Below, one piece after another: positions 18,582 to 27,392 of a DNA stretch of 64,000 bases. The stretch's first letter is position 1; every line of letters starts with the position of its first letter. This DNA comes from GCA-002712045 sp028112705 (GTDB taxonomy: Bacteria > Pseudomonadota > Alphaproteobacteria > Rhodobacterales > Rhodobacteraceae): assembly GCA_028112705.1 (NCBI GenBank), contig JAOGYN010000004.1, positions 1-64,000 of the forward strand, in the 5' to 3' direction. The notes under the pieces are model-generated. The model ran no database searches. It was not told where the DNA came from and was given only the letters and a program-made list of their open reading frames with translations. Made by a program: the position numbers and the translations under genes.

Positions 18582-19589
18582 TTAGAGTATTTTTTGGTGC
18601 ATTTCTTTTTTTCTTCGACGCGTAATTTCCAACCCTTCTTCAGTACCATCATGAAAGGTGCCGAAAACTTTATCCCAATGAGTTTCTATAGATCCATAAT
18701 TACATTCATAATATCGATGATGTAGTTGGTGAAAAAAGTCACCCATCGCTAACCTATTTTTATCACGTACTATGATACTCTCAAAACCTGAATGATTAGT
18801 TATAGCGCTGATCACTTGGGATTGTTGGAAAAACAAAACATGTATTGGATGGGAAACTATCACCCAATGAATTAAAACTGAACTTAACCACAGAATATGT
18901 TCAATAGGATGCATTGAGTTACCAGACCATGGCCCAATGTTTGTATTACGATGATGAACTGCATGAGCTATTCTATACAGTGGTGGCCAATGTAGAGCCC
19001 TATGTATCCAATAAAAAGCAAAGGCCTGCCAGAATGGCAATAGGATAAAAAGAGCTATAAACCAAAAAGGGTTAACTGCAAACTCAAACATAAAACCATA
19101 TCCGTTTGCAAACCCCCACATTAAAGCCGCTTCGTACAGCGACCATACAGTAACACCACTGGCCAAGCTCCAAAACATATTATCCCAAACCTGATTTCTG
19201 AAGCTAAATCTACCATTATTAGTCATTAACTCTTTATGATCAAATTTTAATGTTTTTCTTTGCTTAGAAAATGTATATAAATATAAATGAGCACCCCCTG
19301 CGACCAAACACATTAGAGCAAAATTACGAACATATATTTCAGCAATCCAGGCAAACTCGATTGTCTTACAACGCTCAAGAGCAGGTGTAGCAAAGGTCCA
19401 AATAAAGATTGCAAGACACACAAGTAATCCTCTTTCAGTTATGGGAAACCATCTTTTCGTAATCCAGTTCCCAATTCGAGCAGGATTTGGTGGCCAATCG
19501 AAATAGGGCGCAGTTTTTATTGGCAATTCTGGTGTGTAATTCCACGTTGCTTTACTTGTTTTTAATTCAGGCTTTTTACCTGCTACCAT
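18582..19589 (-). CDS. Sterol desaturase/fatty acid hydroxylase superfamily membrane protein
   Basis: A 335-residue membrane protein with several hydrophobic helices and the di-iron histidine boxes of the superfamily: HRALH (His196 and His200), HAVHH (209-213), HPIEH, and HQLHHRYYECNYG with His290/291. Enzymes of this type hydroxylate or desaturate lipid chains or sterols at the membrane using oxygen. It lies 168 bases upstream of the fusion gene on the same strand. If cotranscribed, the pair might act on an amino-alcohol lipid, but that is speculation. The substrate cannot be assigned. Confidence 0.85.
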   Translation of the reverse strand: MVAGKKPELKTSKATWNYTPELPIKTAPYFDWPPNPARIGNWITKRWFPITERGLLVCLAIFIWTFATPALERCKTIEFAWIAEIYVRNFALMCLVAGGAHLYLYTFSKQRKTLKFDHKELMTNNGRFSFRNQVWDNMFWSLASGVTVWSLYEAALMWGFANGYGFMFEFAVNPFWFIALFILLPFWQAFAFYWIHRALHWPPLYRIAHAVHHRNTNIGPWSGNSMHPIEHILWLSSVLIHWVIVSHPIHVLFFQQSQVISAITNHSGFESIIVRDKNRLAMGDFFHQLHHRYYECNYGSIETHWDKVFGTFHDGTEEGLEITRRRKKEMHQKIL

Positions 19590-19784
19590 CGTTCAATCCA
19601 TAAGTTTTAATTTTATAAATATTGAGAAAACCTTAGATTAAAAATAAATGAAATCAATCAATAAAATGATAAATTAAATTAAATATTAATTATTATTGAC
19701 CATCCTTAGACTTTGACAAACCCCAACTTTCACTGATAACAACGTCTAATATTTTAATATAATTTCAGCAAAAATGAGAAAAAA

Positions 19785-21068
19785 ATGAGTAGTACAAATA
19801 AAAAAATCAAGATTTCAGAGCTTACAACAATATCACATGAGAACGTACTATCATTTGATGCAACAGACCCCTTAGCAACACAAGCAGAAAAATTTAACTT
19901 ACCAGAAAATCTTATATACTTAGATGGGAATTCTTTAGGAGCTATGCCAAAAGCGGTGCCAGCATACATAGAGGACGCACTTCTAGATGGATGGGCAACG
20001 CAGCTTATTACGAGTTGGAATAATAAAGGTTGGCATAATTTACCTTTTACGCTTGCTGATCGCCTTGCTCCAATGATGGGGGCAAAGAAAGGTGAGGTCT
20101 TATTAGTAGATTCTACTTCACTGAATTTATTCAAAACATTAGTTGCAGCATTGAAAATGCGACCAGACCGCTCAACAGTTATTTCTGAAAAATCAAATTT
20201 CCCATCAGATATCCATATCGTGCAAGGCGTATTAGATAATTTTTTCCCCGAAAAAAAGTTAGAATTATCAAATACTGGTGACGATGAAATAATTTCATTG
20301 ATCAATAACCAAACTGCGGTGGTGACCCTTACACACGTAGATTATAAAACTGGTGAAGTAAGAAATATGCAAAAAATTACTAAAGCTGCACAAGAGTTTG
20401 GAGCATTAGTAATTTGGGATTTATCACACTCACTGGGAGCACTTCCTTTAGATTTAAATCAGTGCAATGTTGATTTTGCGATAGGCTGTTCATATAAGTA
20501 TTTAAATGGAGGGCACGGCGCACCAGCTTATTTGTTTGTTGCAGAAAGACACTTAGAGCATTCAAAAAATACGCTAACAGGTTGGATGGGACATGCTTCC
20601 CCGTTTGGATTTGATATAAATTATGAGCCTTCCAAAACTATAGAAAAGTTTCGTTGCGGAACACCAGCAATCTTATCATACCTTGCTCTAGAAAAAAGTT
20701 TAGATATATTTGAAACAATTGATTTCAAAGAATTAAGAGAAAAATCACAAAACTTATCACAATTATTCATTAAATTAATAGAAGAGAAATGTGCTGACTT
20801 TAACTTAAAGCTTATTAGTCCACGCAATCCGGAAATGAGAGGCAGCCAGGTTTCACTAACCCATCCCAATAGCTGGGAAATAATGCAAGCGCTCATTGAC
20901 CATAATGTAATTGGGGACTTTAGAGCACCAAACATTATAAGATTTGGGTTCACACCACTCTATACATCCTATGAAAATGTATGGAATGCAGTAAAAATAC
21001 TACAAGAGATAATTGAAACGGATATTTGGAAAGATCCAAAATATGCTGTAAGAAAATTAGTAACTTAA
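19785..21068 (+). CDS. kynU: Kynureninase
   Basis: A 427-residue PLP enzyme that splits kynurenine to anthranilate and alanine (or the 3-hydroxy forms). Family marks include YLDGNSLGAMPK near residues 44-55, VIWDLSHSLGALPLDL with the PLP-binding Asp, and Lys238 in GCSYKYLNGGHGAPA as the Schiff-base lysine. It is the first gene of a six-gene plus-strand operon for tryptophan degradation; the next gene begins 43 bases later. The ribosome binding site is weak (GAGAAAA). Because the only hydroxylase in the operon is HpaB-like, plain kynurenine may be its main substrate. Confidence 0.94.
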   Translation: MSSTNKKIKISELTTISHENVLSFDATDPLATQAEKFNLPENLIYLDGNSLGAMPKAVPAYIEDALLDGWATQLITSWNNKGWHNLPFTLADRLAPMMGAKKGEVLLVDSTSLNLFKTLVAALKMRPDRSTVISEKSNFPSDIHIVQGVLDNFFPEKKLELSNTGDDEIISLINNQTAVVTLTHVDYKTGEVRNMQKITKAAQEFGALVIWDLSHSLGALPLDLNQCNVDFAIGCSYKYLNGGHGAPAYLFVAERHLEHSKNTLTGWMGHASPFGFDINYEPSKTIEKFRCGTPAILSYLALEKSLDIFETIDFKELREKSQNLSQLFIKLIEEKCADFNLKLISPRNPEMRGSQVSLTHPNSWEIMQALIDHNVIGDFRAPNIIRFGFTPLYTSYENVWNAVKILQEIIETDIWKDPKYAVRKLVT

Positions 21069-21111
21069 AATATGTTAATAAATTTCTTAATTACAGTATA
21101 AAAGAGGTTTT

Positions 21112-22677
21112 ATGGACGCCCCAGAAAAAGTTTTAAAAGGAAAAAACAGACCCTTCACTGGCAAAGAATATATTGAATCGCTTCAAGATGACCGTGAAAT
21201 TTATATTTATGGGGAACGTGTAAAAGATGTTACCAAACATCCTGCCTTTCGAAATTCTGTGTACTCAATTTCTAGGTTATATGACGCTTTACACGATAAA
21301 AAAACTAAGAGTTTGCTAACGACACAAACTGATACTGGCTCTGGTGGTTACACACACAAATTTTTCAAATATGCGAAAAGTAGTGATGAATTATTTGAGC
21401 AAAGGGATGCTATCGCTGAGTGGGCAAAAATGTCATATGGCTGGATGGGTCGAACCCCAGATTACAAGGCAAGTTTTACAAATACTCTTGGTGCTAACGC
21501 CGATTTCTATGGAAAGTTCTCAAATAATGCGCGCCATTGGTATAAAAGAACACAGGAATCCGTCGCATTCGTTAATCATGCTTTGGTGAACCCACCAATC
21601 GACAGACACAAAATCGCAGACGATGTAAAGGATGTATATATCTCTGTCGATAAAGAGACTGACTCCGGTATTTATGTTTCTGGGGCCAAAGTCGTAGCCA
21701 CGTCATCAGCTCTTACTCACTATAATTTTCTGGGTCAAAATATGGCTGCTGAAATAAATGATGAATCAATGGCGGTCATGTTCATGGCTGATATGAGAAC
21801 ACCGGGAATTAAACTCATATGTAGACCTTCTTATGAATTGAGTGCCGCTGCTACTGGGTCTCCTTTTGATTATCCATTGACTAGCAGGTTTGATGAAAAT
21901 GATGCAATTTTCATATTCGATAATGCATTCATACCATGGGAAAATGTTTTTGTTTATCGTGATATTGAAATGCTTAAAGCGTTTTATCCTAAATCAGGGT
22001 TTGTAAATGGGTATACGTTTCAAGGAGCAACACGGATGTCTGTTAAACTGGATTTTATGGTTGGCCTGCTAAGTAAGGCACTCAAGGCTACTGGCAATGA
22101 TAGCTTTAGAGGCGTTCAGGTATTATTAGGTGAGGTTGTAGGGTGGCGAAATCTTTTTTGGTCGATGACCAATGCGATGGCTGGCGCTCCAGATAAATGG
22201 TCAGGAGATGCGGTACTTCCAAACGCCCAAGCAGCTTCAGCATATCGTATTTTTTCAACTGAAGCATACCCTCAGATAAAAGCAATTATCGAGAAAATTG
22301 TTGCATCAGGACTCATTTACTTACCTTCAAGTAAAAATGACTTTGAAAATCCTGAAATTGATAAATACCTTAGTCAATACGTCCGAGGATCAAATGGAAT
22401 GGGACACCGTGAACGAATAAAAATTATGAAACTTTTATGGGATGCAATAGGTACAGAATTTGGTGGACGACATGAATTATATGAACGCAATTATGCTGGA
22501 AATCATGAGTTGATAAGAATGTCTGCATTATTTAGTGCTAACAGTTCAGGTGATATGACTAAAATGGAAGCCTTTGCACAAGCTTGCATGGACGAATATG
22601 ATGAAAATGGTTGGAAAGACGCCGGATATCATAATGGAGAAGATATCTCGATTCTTAAGGATAAACAAAAATGGTAA
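21112..22677 (+). CDS. HpaB-family flavin-dependent hydroxylase, probable anthranilate 3-monooxygenase
   Basis: A 521-residue oxygenase of the 4-hydroxyphenylacetate 3-hydroxylase (HpaB) family, which uses reduced FAD supplied by a separate reductase. Conserved parts are SYGWMGRTPDYKAS (substrate Arg and Tyr), FVNHALVNPPIDR (catalytic His) and DNAFIPWENVFVYRD. An AAGAGG ribosome site precedes the start. It sits between kynU and 3-hydroxyanthranilate dioxygenase genes. Geobacillus thermodenitrificans NG80-2 has a family member that hydroxylates anthranilate to 3-hydroxyanthranilate, exactly the missing step here. Hydroxylation of kynurenine itself is the alternative. No reductase gene is in the window. 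The stop overlaps the next gene by seven bases. Confidence 0.85.
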   Translation: MDAPEKVLKGKNRPFTGKEYIESLQDDREIYIYGERVKDVTKHPAFRNSVYSISRLYDALHDKKTKSLLTTQTDTGSGGYTHKFFKYAKSSDELFEQRDAIAEWAKMSYGWMGRTPDYKASFTNTLGANADFYGKFSNNARHWYKRTQESVAFVNHALVNPPIDRHKIADDVKDVYISVDKETDSGIYVSGAKVVATSSALTHYNFLGQNMAAEINDESMAVMFMADMRTPGIKLICRPSYELSAAATGSPFDYPLTSRFDENDAIFIFDNAFIPWENVFVYRDIEMLKAFYPKSGFVNGYTFQGATRMSVKLDFMVGLLSKALKATGNDSFRGVQVLLGEVVGWRNLFWSMTNAMAGAPDKWSGDAVLPNAQAASAYRIFSTEAYPQIKAIIEKIVASGLIYLPSSKNDFENPEIDKYLSQYVRGSNGMGHRERIKIMKLLWDAIGTEFGGRHELYERNYAGNHELIRMSALFSANSSGDMTKMEAFAQACMDEYDENGWKDAGYHNGEDISILKDKQKW

Positions 22678-23087
22678 TTACTTCTAAAACTCTAAGTGAA
22701 AAAGCCAAACCAAGAGGGAAATACCCCCACGTAAAGCGTGCTGGAGATTTTCTTTTTATATCGGGAACTTCCTCGCGTCGAAAGGATGGTAGTTTTCGTG
22801 GTGCTGATCAAGACGAAATGGGCAATGTGAGCTTAGACATTCAAGAACAAACCCGAGCAGTAATTGAAAACATTTCTGACATACTGCAATCCGAAGGTTC
22901 AAATTTAAGAGATGTTGTAGATCTCACTACCTTTCTTATAAATATGAATGATTTCAAAGGATATAATGAAACTTACTCCGAATATTTTAATGAAAATGGC
23001 CCAGCACGCACTACAGTTGCTGCTCACCAATTACCTCATCCACTAATTTTGATTGAAATAAAAGTAACAGCATTTGCACCAATTTAA
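22671..23087 (+). CDS. RidA family protein, probable 2-aminomuconate deaminase
   Basis: A 138-residue protein of the RidA/YjgF/UK114 family, with YPHVKRAGDFLFISGTSSR near the N-terminus and ARTTVAAHQLPHPLILIEI near the end. General RidA proteins hydrolyse enamine/imine intermediates. A subgroup found in aminophenol and nitrobenzoate or kynurenine pathways deaminates 2-aminomuconate, and the position between the HpaB-type hydroxylase and the dioxygenase gene fits that role. The ATG overlaps the hydroxylase stop (ATGGTAA), suggesting coupled translation. The preceding step enzymes (decarboxylase, semialdehyde dehydrogenase) are not in this window. Confidence 0.87.
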   Translation: MVITSKTLSEKAKPRGKYPHVKRAGDFLFISGTSSRRKDGSFRGADQDEMGNVSLDIQEQTRAVIENISDILQSEGSNLRDVVDLTTFLINMNDFKGYNETYSEYFNENGPARTTVAAHQLPHPLILIEIKVTAFAPI

Positions 23088-23117
23088 ACTGTAGAGCATA
23101 TTTAGGAGATCACCTCT

Positions 23118-23639
23118 ATGTTACCACCTTTCAACCTAAAAAAATGGGTAGAAAATAATGCGGACAAATTTACCCCACCAATTGGCAATCATCAATTGTA
23201 CAAAGAGCAATGGGAAAACCTTTTAATAATGGTTATTGGTGGCGAAAATTATCGACCAGATTATCATGATGATCCGGGAGAAGAATTATTCTTTCAAATC
23301 AAAGGGGATCTAATATTGAGAATAATTGATCCCCTTACAAAAAAGCGTAGCGAAGTTATGGTGAACGAAGGTGAACTTTTTTTATTACCGTCTCACGTGC
23401 GTCACTCCCCACAAAGAGCAGAAGGAACAGTTGGGCTGGTTATTGAAAGATTTAGACAGCCAGGTGAAATAGATGCCCTAGAATGGTACGATGAAGTTGG
23501 AAGTTTAGAGTTTCGTGGAGAGTTTAAAATTGAAAATATTGAAACTGATTTAAAAAAAGTACAAATAGCATGGGAAAAATGGATGCAAGAACCAAATAAA
23601 ACAGTGCCTAAACTTTGGCGGGTGGGGGAGCCCATTTAA
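23118..23639 (+). CDS. nbaC: 3-Hydroxyanthranilate 3,4-dioxygenase, single-metal form
   Basis: A 173-residue cupin dioxygenase that opens 3-hydroxyanthranilate to 2-amino-3-carboxymuconate semialdehyde. The active-site set is complete by alignment to the Cupriavidus enzyme: Arg46, Fe ligands His50, Glu56 and His96, Arg100 and Glu110 (YRPDYHDDPGEELFFQ, SHVRHSPQR, LVIERFR). Bacterial forms usually carry a C-terminal rubredoxin-like site made of four Cys. Here the tail contains no Cys at all, so that second metal is absent. AGGAGA about ten bases upstream supports the start. It follows the RidA gene by 30 bases. Confidence 0.92.
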   Translation: MLPPFNLKKWVENNADKFTPPIGNHQLYKEQWENLLIMVIGGENYRPDYHDDPGEELFFQIKGDLILRIIDPLTKKRSEVMVNEGELFLLPSHVRHSPQRAEGTVGLVIERFRQPGEIDALEWYDEVGSLEFRGEFKIENIETDLKKVQIAWEKWMQEPNKTVPKLWRVGEPI

Positions 23640-23682
23640 AAAGTAATTTTTCTAAGACCTGAAAACAAAAGAAAGTATTAAA

Positions 23683-24567
23683 TTGCAAAAAAGCACTGAT
23701 TGGAAATCCCTAACTAGTAAAGACCTGGAGAGAGAGTATAATCCCAGCTCAGTCATTGGTGGTGATTACCGTCCATACGTACAGCAATATATAACCCAAA
23801 GCCAACTTTCAAAAAAGAACTCAAAATTAATTGAATGTAAGTATGGCCCCAAGCCCACCAATACCTTGGATCTTTTCATCCCCAAAAGTGCATCACAAAA
23901 AAAGCCCTGCCCTTTGATGATTTTTATTCATGGCGGTTATTGGCAAGAATTGTCTAAAAATGAGTCTCAATTTTCAGCATTGGACTTTGTAAACAATGAT
24001 ATTGCATTCGCAGCAATCGATTACACCTTATGTCCAGAAGTAAGTATTGGCGAAATAATAAATGAATGTAGGGCAGCAATAAATTGGCTACAGCACCATT
24101 TTAAAAAATATAATTATGATCCTAAAAACATATATATTTCTGGCAGTTCGGCGGGGGCGCATTTGGCAGCCATGTGTTCTTTAAAAAATTGGAATAATAA
24201 AGATCAGAGTTTAGCTAAATTAGCTGGCGTTATTTTAGTCTCAGGTATTTATGACCTTGAGCCACTCATATCAACTACAATAAATAATTCACTTGGAATG
24301 GACAAAAACTCTGCGGTGGAGGTCAGTCCATTATTTAAAGAACTTAAAGACTTTCCAAATGCAATTATTACCTGGGGCCAAAATGAAACTACTGAGTTTA
24401 AAGAACAAAGTATTATATTTTCTAAAGCTTTGATAGAAAGTGGGGCAAAAGTGCAAACTCTAGAAATACATAATCGCAATCATTTTGATATTATCCTAGG
24501 ACTAGGTGACGATGATGAAGATCTAGGTAAAAAAGTAATTAAAATGATTAAAGATGGAAGTCGATAA
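23683..24567 (+). CDS. Alpha/beta hydrolase, probable N-formylkynurenine formamidase
   Basis: A 294-residue alpha/beta hydrolase. The oxyanion motif HGGYWQEL (residues 83-90), the nucleophile elbow GSSAGAH with Ser156, and a late NRNHFDI for the catalytic His are visible. The HGGYW signature is that of the animal-type arylformamidase rather than the metal-dependent bacterial KynB. The next gene, tryptophan dioxygenase, makes N-formylkynurenine, so deformylation to kynurenine is the natural role. The start is TTG with only a weak ribosome site; no in-frame ATG occurs before the catalytic core. The stop codon directly abuts the next ATG. Confidence 0.85.
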   Translation: MQKSTDWKSLTSKDLEREYNPSSVIGGDYRPYVQQYITQSQLSKKNSKLIECKYGPKPTNTLDLFIPKSASQKKPCPLMIFIHGGYWQELSKNESQFSALDFVNNDIAFAAIDYTLCPEVSIGEIINECRAAINWLQHHFKKYNYDPKNIYISGSSAGAHLAAMCSLKNWNNKDQSLAKLAGVILVSGIYDLEPLISTTINNSLGMDKNSAVEVSPLFKELKDFPNAIITWGQNETTEFKEQSIIFSKALIESGAKVQTLEIHNRNHFDIILGLGDDDEDLGKKVIKMIKDGSR

Positions 24568-25506
24568 ATGCCAAAATATAAACCATTTAATACACAAATT
24601 GTAGATCCCTTAGGTGTAAACACATCAATCGCAGCAAGACCTATGGAAATGGGTTCAGACGAAAGTCGAGACAAAATTGTAAAAGAAACAAGTGGAGAGC
24701 CTACTGTAGACTACATCGGCAAAACCAATCCTTACATTGACTATCAAAGCATCGATATTCTTCTTTCTTTGCAACATCCACGAAGTGATGGTTATGACGA
24801 ACATTGTTTTATTATAATGGGTCAAGTTAAAGAAATGTTATTTAAAGGTTTTCACTTTGAATTAATGAATGCGCAAATGCAAATTCGTAATGACAATATC
24901 AATAATGCAATGGAGATTCTAACACGAGCAATAGCCTATGCAAAATATATATCAGATACATGGAATGTATTATCAACAATCTCAACAGAGGGTTTCAGTG
25001 AGTTTCGCAACAACCTAGGAACAGCTTCTGGTCAACTTTCATTTATGTACAGACATGTTGAGTTTGTTTTAGGAAATAAAAGTGAGAAACTAGCAACAGC
25101 ACATAAAAATGTTGCACACGTATGGCCAGAAATTGAAAGATCATTAAAATCACCAAGTCTATATGATGACGTTATTGCACTTTTAGATCGAAGAGGATTT
25201 AAAATCGATCAGAAAATGTTGGAGAGAGATTGGACACAACCTTATGAAGTTAATATGTCTGTTGAAGCCGCTTGGCTCAAAATTTACAAAGAAGCTTCTC
25301 TTGAAAATGATCTCTATAATTTAGGTGAAAAATTAACATCATTAGATGAAAGTTTTTCGATATATAGATGGCGGCACTTTTTAACTGTGCAAAAAATAAT
25401 TGGATACAAGCCTGGCACAGGTGGTTCCGCTGGTGTTGGATGGCTCGAAAATGTAACGAGCCATCGTTTTTTTCCTGAATTATGGTCTATTAGAACAAAT
25501 CTTTAA
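24568..25506 (+). CDS. kynA: Tryptophan 2,3-dioxygenase, divergent active site
   Basis: A 312-residue haem enzyme that opens the indole ring of tryptophan to N-formylkynurenine. The haem ligand is expected to be His270 in YRWRHFLTVQKIIGYK, and the loop KPGTGGSAGVGWL and the carboxylate-binding Arg in SEFRNNLG are kept. At the spot of the usual active-site His (His55 in the Xanthomonas enzyme) it has Gly85, in FIIMGQVKEMLFK. This is the last gene of the operon, immediately after the formamidase. The family is clear, but the substitution and the divergent N-terminal half make the exact substrate less certain. Confidence 0.88.
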   Translation: MPKYKPFNTQIVDPLGVNTSIAARPMEMGSDESRDKIVKETSGEPTVDYIGKTNPYIDYQSIDILLSLQHPRSDGYDEHCFIIMGQVKEMLFKGFHFELMNAQMQIRNDNINNAMEILTRAIAYAKYISDTWNVLSTISTEGFSEFRNNLGTASGQLSFMYRHVEFVLGNKSEKLATAHKNVAHVWPEIERSLKSPSLYDDVIALLDRRGFKIDQKMLERDWTQPYEVNMSVEAAWLKIYKEASLENDLYNLGEKLTSLDESFSIYRWRHFLTVQKIIGYKPGTGGSAGVGWLENVTSHRFFPELWSIRTNL

Positions 25507-25804
25507 AAGCCGAGACCCAAATATTTTCAAAAACACCCTAACCGCCCAAATAAAAAGCGAAAATACTTAATGCTATCTGTTCATTTTTATTTGAGTCAGA
25601 GAAAGAACTTCTAAACCTTAACCCATCCTCCTCAAAATAAATTTACTAATTGAATTTGATTGAAGTGAAATAAATTTGCAAGTTACCTTGACTCATTGAA
25701 TAGATAATTGAAAGCTCTAATAATTATTAAAATGCGACTCTGGTAGTAATTAGAATAAGACTTCCAGTATCTCGGTAAATTTTAAAACTAGAAGGAAACT
25801 ATTA
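25507..25804. promoter_or_regulatory. Gene-free interval before the peptide importer
   Basis: About 300 bases between the tryptophan operon and the importer hold no supported gene. AAGGA at 25792-25796 is the ribosome site of the binding-protein gene. I see no clear intrinsic terminator after kynA, so read-through into the importer cannot be excluded. Confidence 0.4.
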
Positions 25805-27289
25805 ATGAATTTTTATGCAAAAAAAATAGCAGCAACCACTGCTATATTGCTAAGCTCTGCAATTATTTCGCATGCTGCGCAAACAGACATTACTATTGGT
25901 ATGCAACTTGAGCCACCAAACCTTGATCCAACTGGGGGAGCAGCTGGTGCCATAGACCAAGTTGTTTATGCAAATATCTTTGAAGGATTAACACGTTATC
26001 AAGCAGACGGGTCAATAGCACCAGCTCTAGCAAAAAGTTGGGATATCTCTACTGATGGATTAACGTACACTTTTCATTTAAATGAAGGTGTTAAGTTTCA
26101 CGATGGTAGCGCAATGGATGCAGAAGATGTTAAATTTTCATTAGATAGAGCCAGGAGTGAGGAAAGCACAAATGCTCAAAAGGCTTTATTTGCTGGTATA
26201 GCCTCTGTCGATGCAGTTGACGCAGCTACTGTAAAAGTAACATTATCTAGTCCAAATGGTGGTTTTATAACCAATATGGCATGGGGAGATGCCGTAATTG
26301 TTGCACCAGAGACCATTGCTAACGCTGCTACCAATCCTGTTGGTACAGGCCCATTTGTCTTCTCAAATTGGGTGCAAGGTGATCGAATAGAAATATCAAG
26401 AAATGACAATTATTGGGGATCCCCAATAGCACTTGAGAAAGCTACCTTTAAATTTATCTCAGATCCTACAGCTGCTTTTGCAGCAATGATGGCTGGTGAT
26501 CTAGATGCATTTCCTGGTTATCCAGCCCCAGAAACTCTTCCTCAGTTTGCCGCTGACCCAAGATTCACAGTAATCGGTGGAAACACAGAGGGTGAGACTA
26601 TTTTGTCTACGAATAATAAAGATGAGCATTTCAGTAATTTAAAAGTAAGAAAAGCACTGGCCCATGCAATCAATAGACAAGAAATAATCGATGGAGCAAT
26701 GTTTGGTTACGGAAAACCAATAGGCACACATTTTGCACCACATCACCCAGATTATGTCGACTTGACTGCAAATTCAAATTATGACCCAGAATTATCAAAA
26801 AAACTATTGGCTGAAGCTGGGTACCCTAATGGATTTGAAACTACTTTAAAATTACCACCCCCATCATATGCTCGAAGAGGTGGTGAAATTATTGCAGCAC
26901 AACTGAGAGCGGTAGGAATAACCGCTGTAATAAGTAACCTTGAGTGGTCTGATTGGTTAACGCAAGTATTCAAAGGTAAGGATTATGGATTAACAATTGT
27001 TTCTCATACTGAACCTATGGATATTGGTATTTATGCAAGGCCAGCATATTATTTCCAATATGATAACCCTACTTTTCAACAACTTATGACTCATTTTAAT
27101 GCAGAAAGTAATCCTTCTGCGCGTTCAAGTCTGCTCAAGTTAGCACAAAAAATTATTTCAAATGATTATGTAAATGGGTATCTTTTCCAACTAGCCCGAA
27201 CATCTGTGATAAATTCAAAAATCAATGGGATGTGGGAAAATTCGCCAACTCAAGCGACAGATTTGACAGGCGTAAGCTGGTCAGATTGA
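25805..27289 (+). CDS. Peptide/nickel-type ABC transporter substrate-binding protein (SBP family 5)
   Basis: A 494-residue periplasmic solute-binding protein of the DppA/OppA family. A signal peptide covers roughly the first 24 residues (IAATTAILLSSAIISHAA). The family block LAKSWDISTDGLTYTFHLNE and KFHDGSAMDAEDVKFSLDRA follow near residues 75-115. It captures a peptide or similar polar ligand and hands it to the membrane pair encoded downstream. The gene is separated from the first permease by 103 bases that contain a strong hairpin, a common arrangement when the binding protein must be made in excess. The ligand is unknown. Confidence 0.91.
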   Translation: MNFYAKKIAATTAILLSSAIISHAAQTDITIGMQLEPPNLDPTGGAAGAIDQVVYANIFEGLTRYQADGSIAPALAKSWDISTDGLTYTFHLNEGVKFHDGSAMDAEDVKFSLDRARSEESTNAQKALFAGIASVDAVDAATVKVTLSSPNGGFITNMAWGDAVIVAPETIANAATNPVGTGPFVFSNWVQGDRIEISRNDNYWGSPIALEKATFKFISDPTAAFAAMMAGDLDAFPGYPAPETLPQFAADPRFTVIGGNTEGETILSTNNKDEHFSNLKVRKALAHAINRQEIIDGAMFGYGKPIGTHFAPHHPDYVDLTANSNYDPELSKKLLAEAGYPNGFETTLKLPPPSYARRGGEIIAAQLRAVGITAVISNLEWSDWLTQVFKGKDYGLTIVSHTEPMDIGIYARPAYYFQYDNPTFQQLMTHFNAESNPSARSSLLKLAQKIISNDYVNGYLFQLARTSVINSKINGMWENSPTQATDLTGVSWSD

Positions 27290-27308
27290 TAACATTAATT
27301 TAAGAACA

Positions 27309-27341
27309 TGGCATGCCTTGGAAAAAGCCCTAGGCATGCCA
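27309..27341 (+). promoter_or_regulatory. Intercistronic stem-loop between binding protein and permease genes
   Basis: TGGCATGCCT at 27309-27318 pairs perfectly with AGGCATGCCA at 27332-27341, and two more G-C pairs are possible inside. No T run follows, so it is more likely an mRNA 3' end stabiliser or partial attenuator than a full terminator, allowing more binding protein than permease to be made. Confidence 0.7.
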
Positions 27342-27392
27342 GTATTAAAAAAATATAACATTTAAAAATTTAATTAATATTGGCATAATGGC

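Noticed and set aside
21112..22677. Call as 4-hydroxyphenylacetate 3-hydroxylase
   Set aside because: The family is the same, but every neighbour belongs to tryptophan/kynurenine breakdown and no homoprotocatechuate genes are present.
27309..27341. Full intrinsic terminator between binding protein and permease
   Set aside because: There is no T run after the stem, and the downstream genes need the same transcript.
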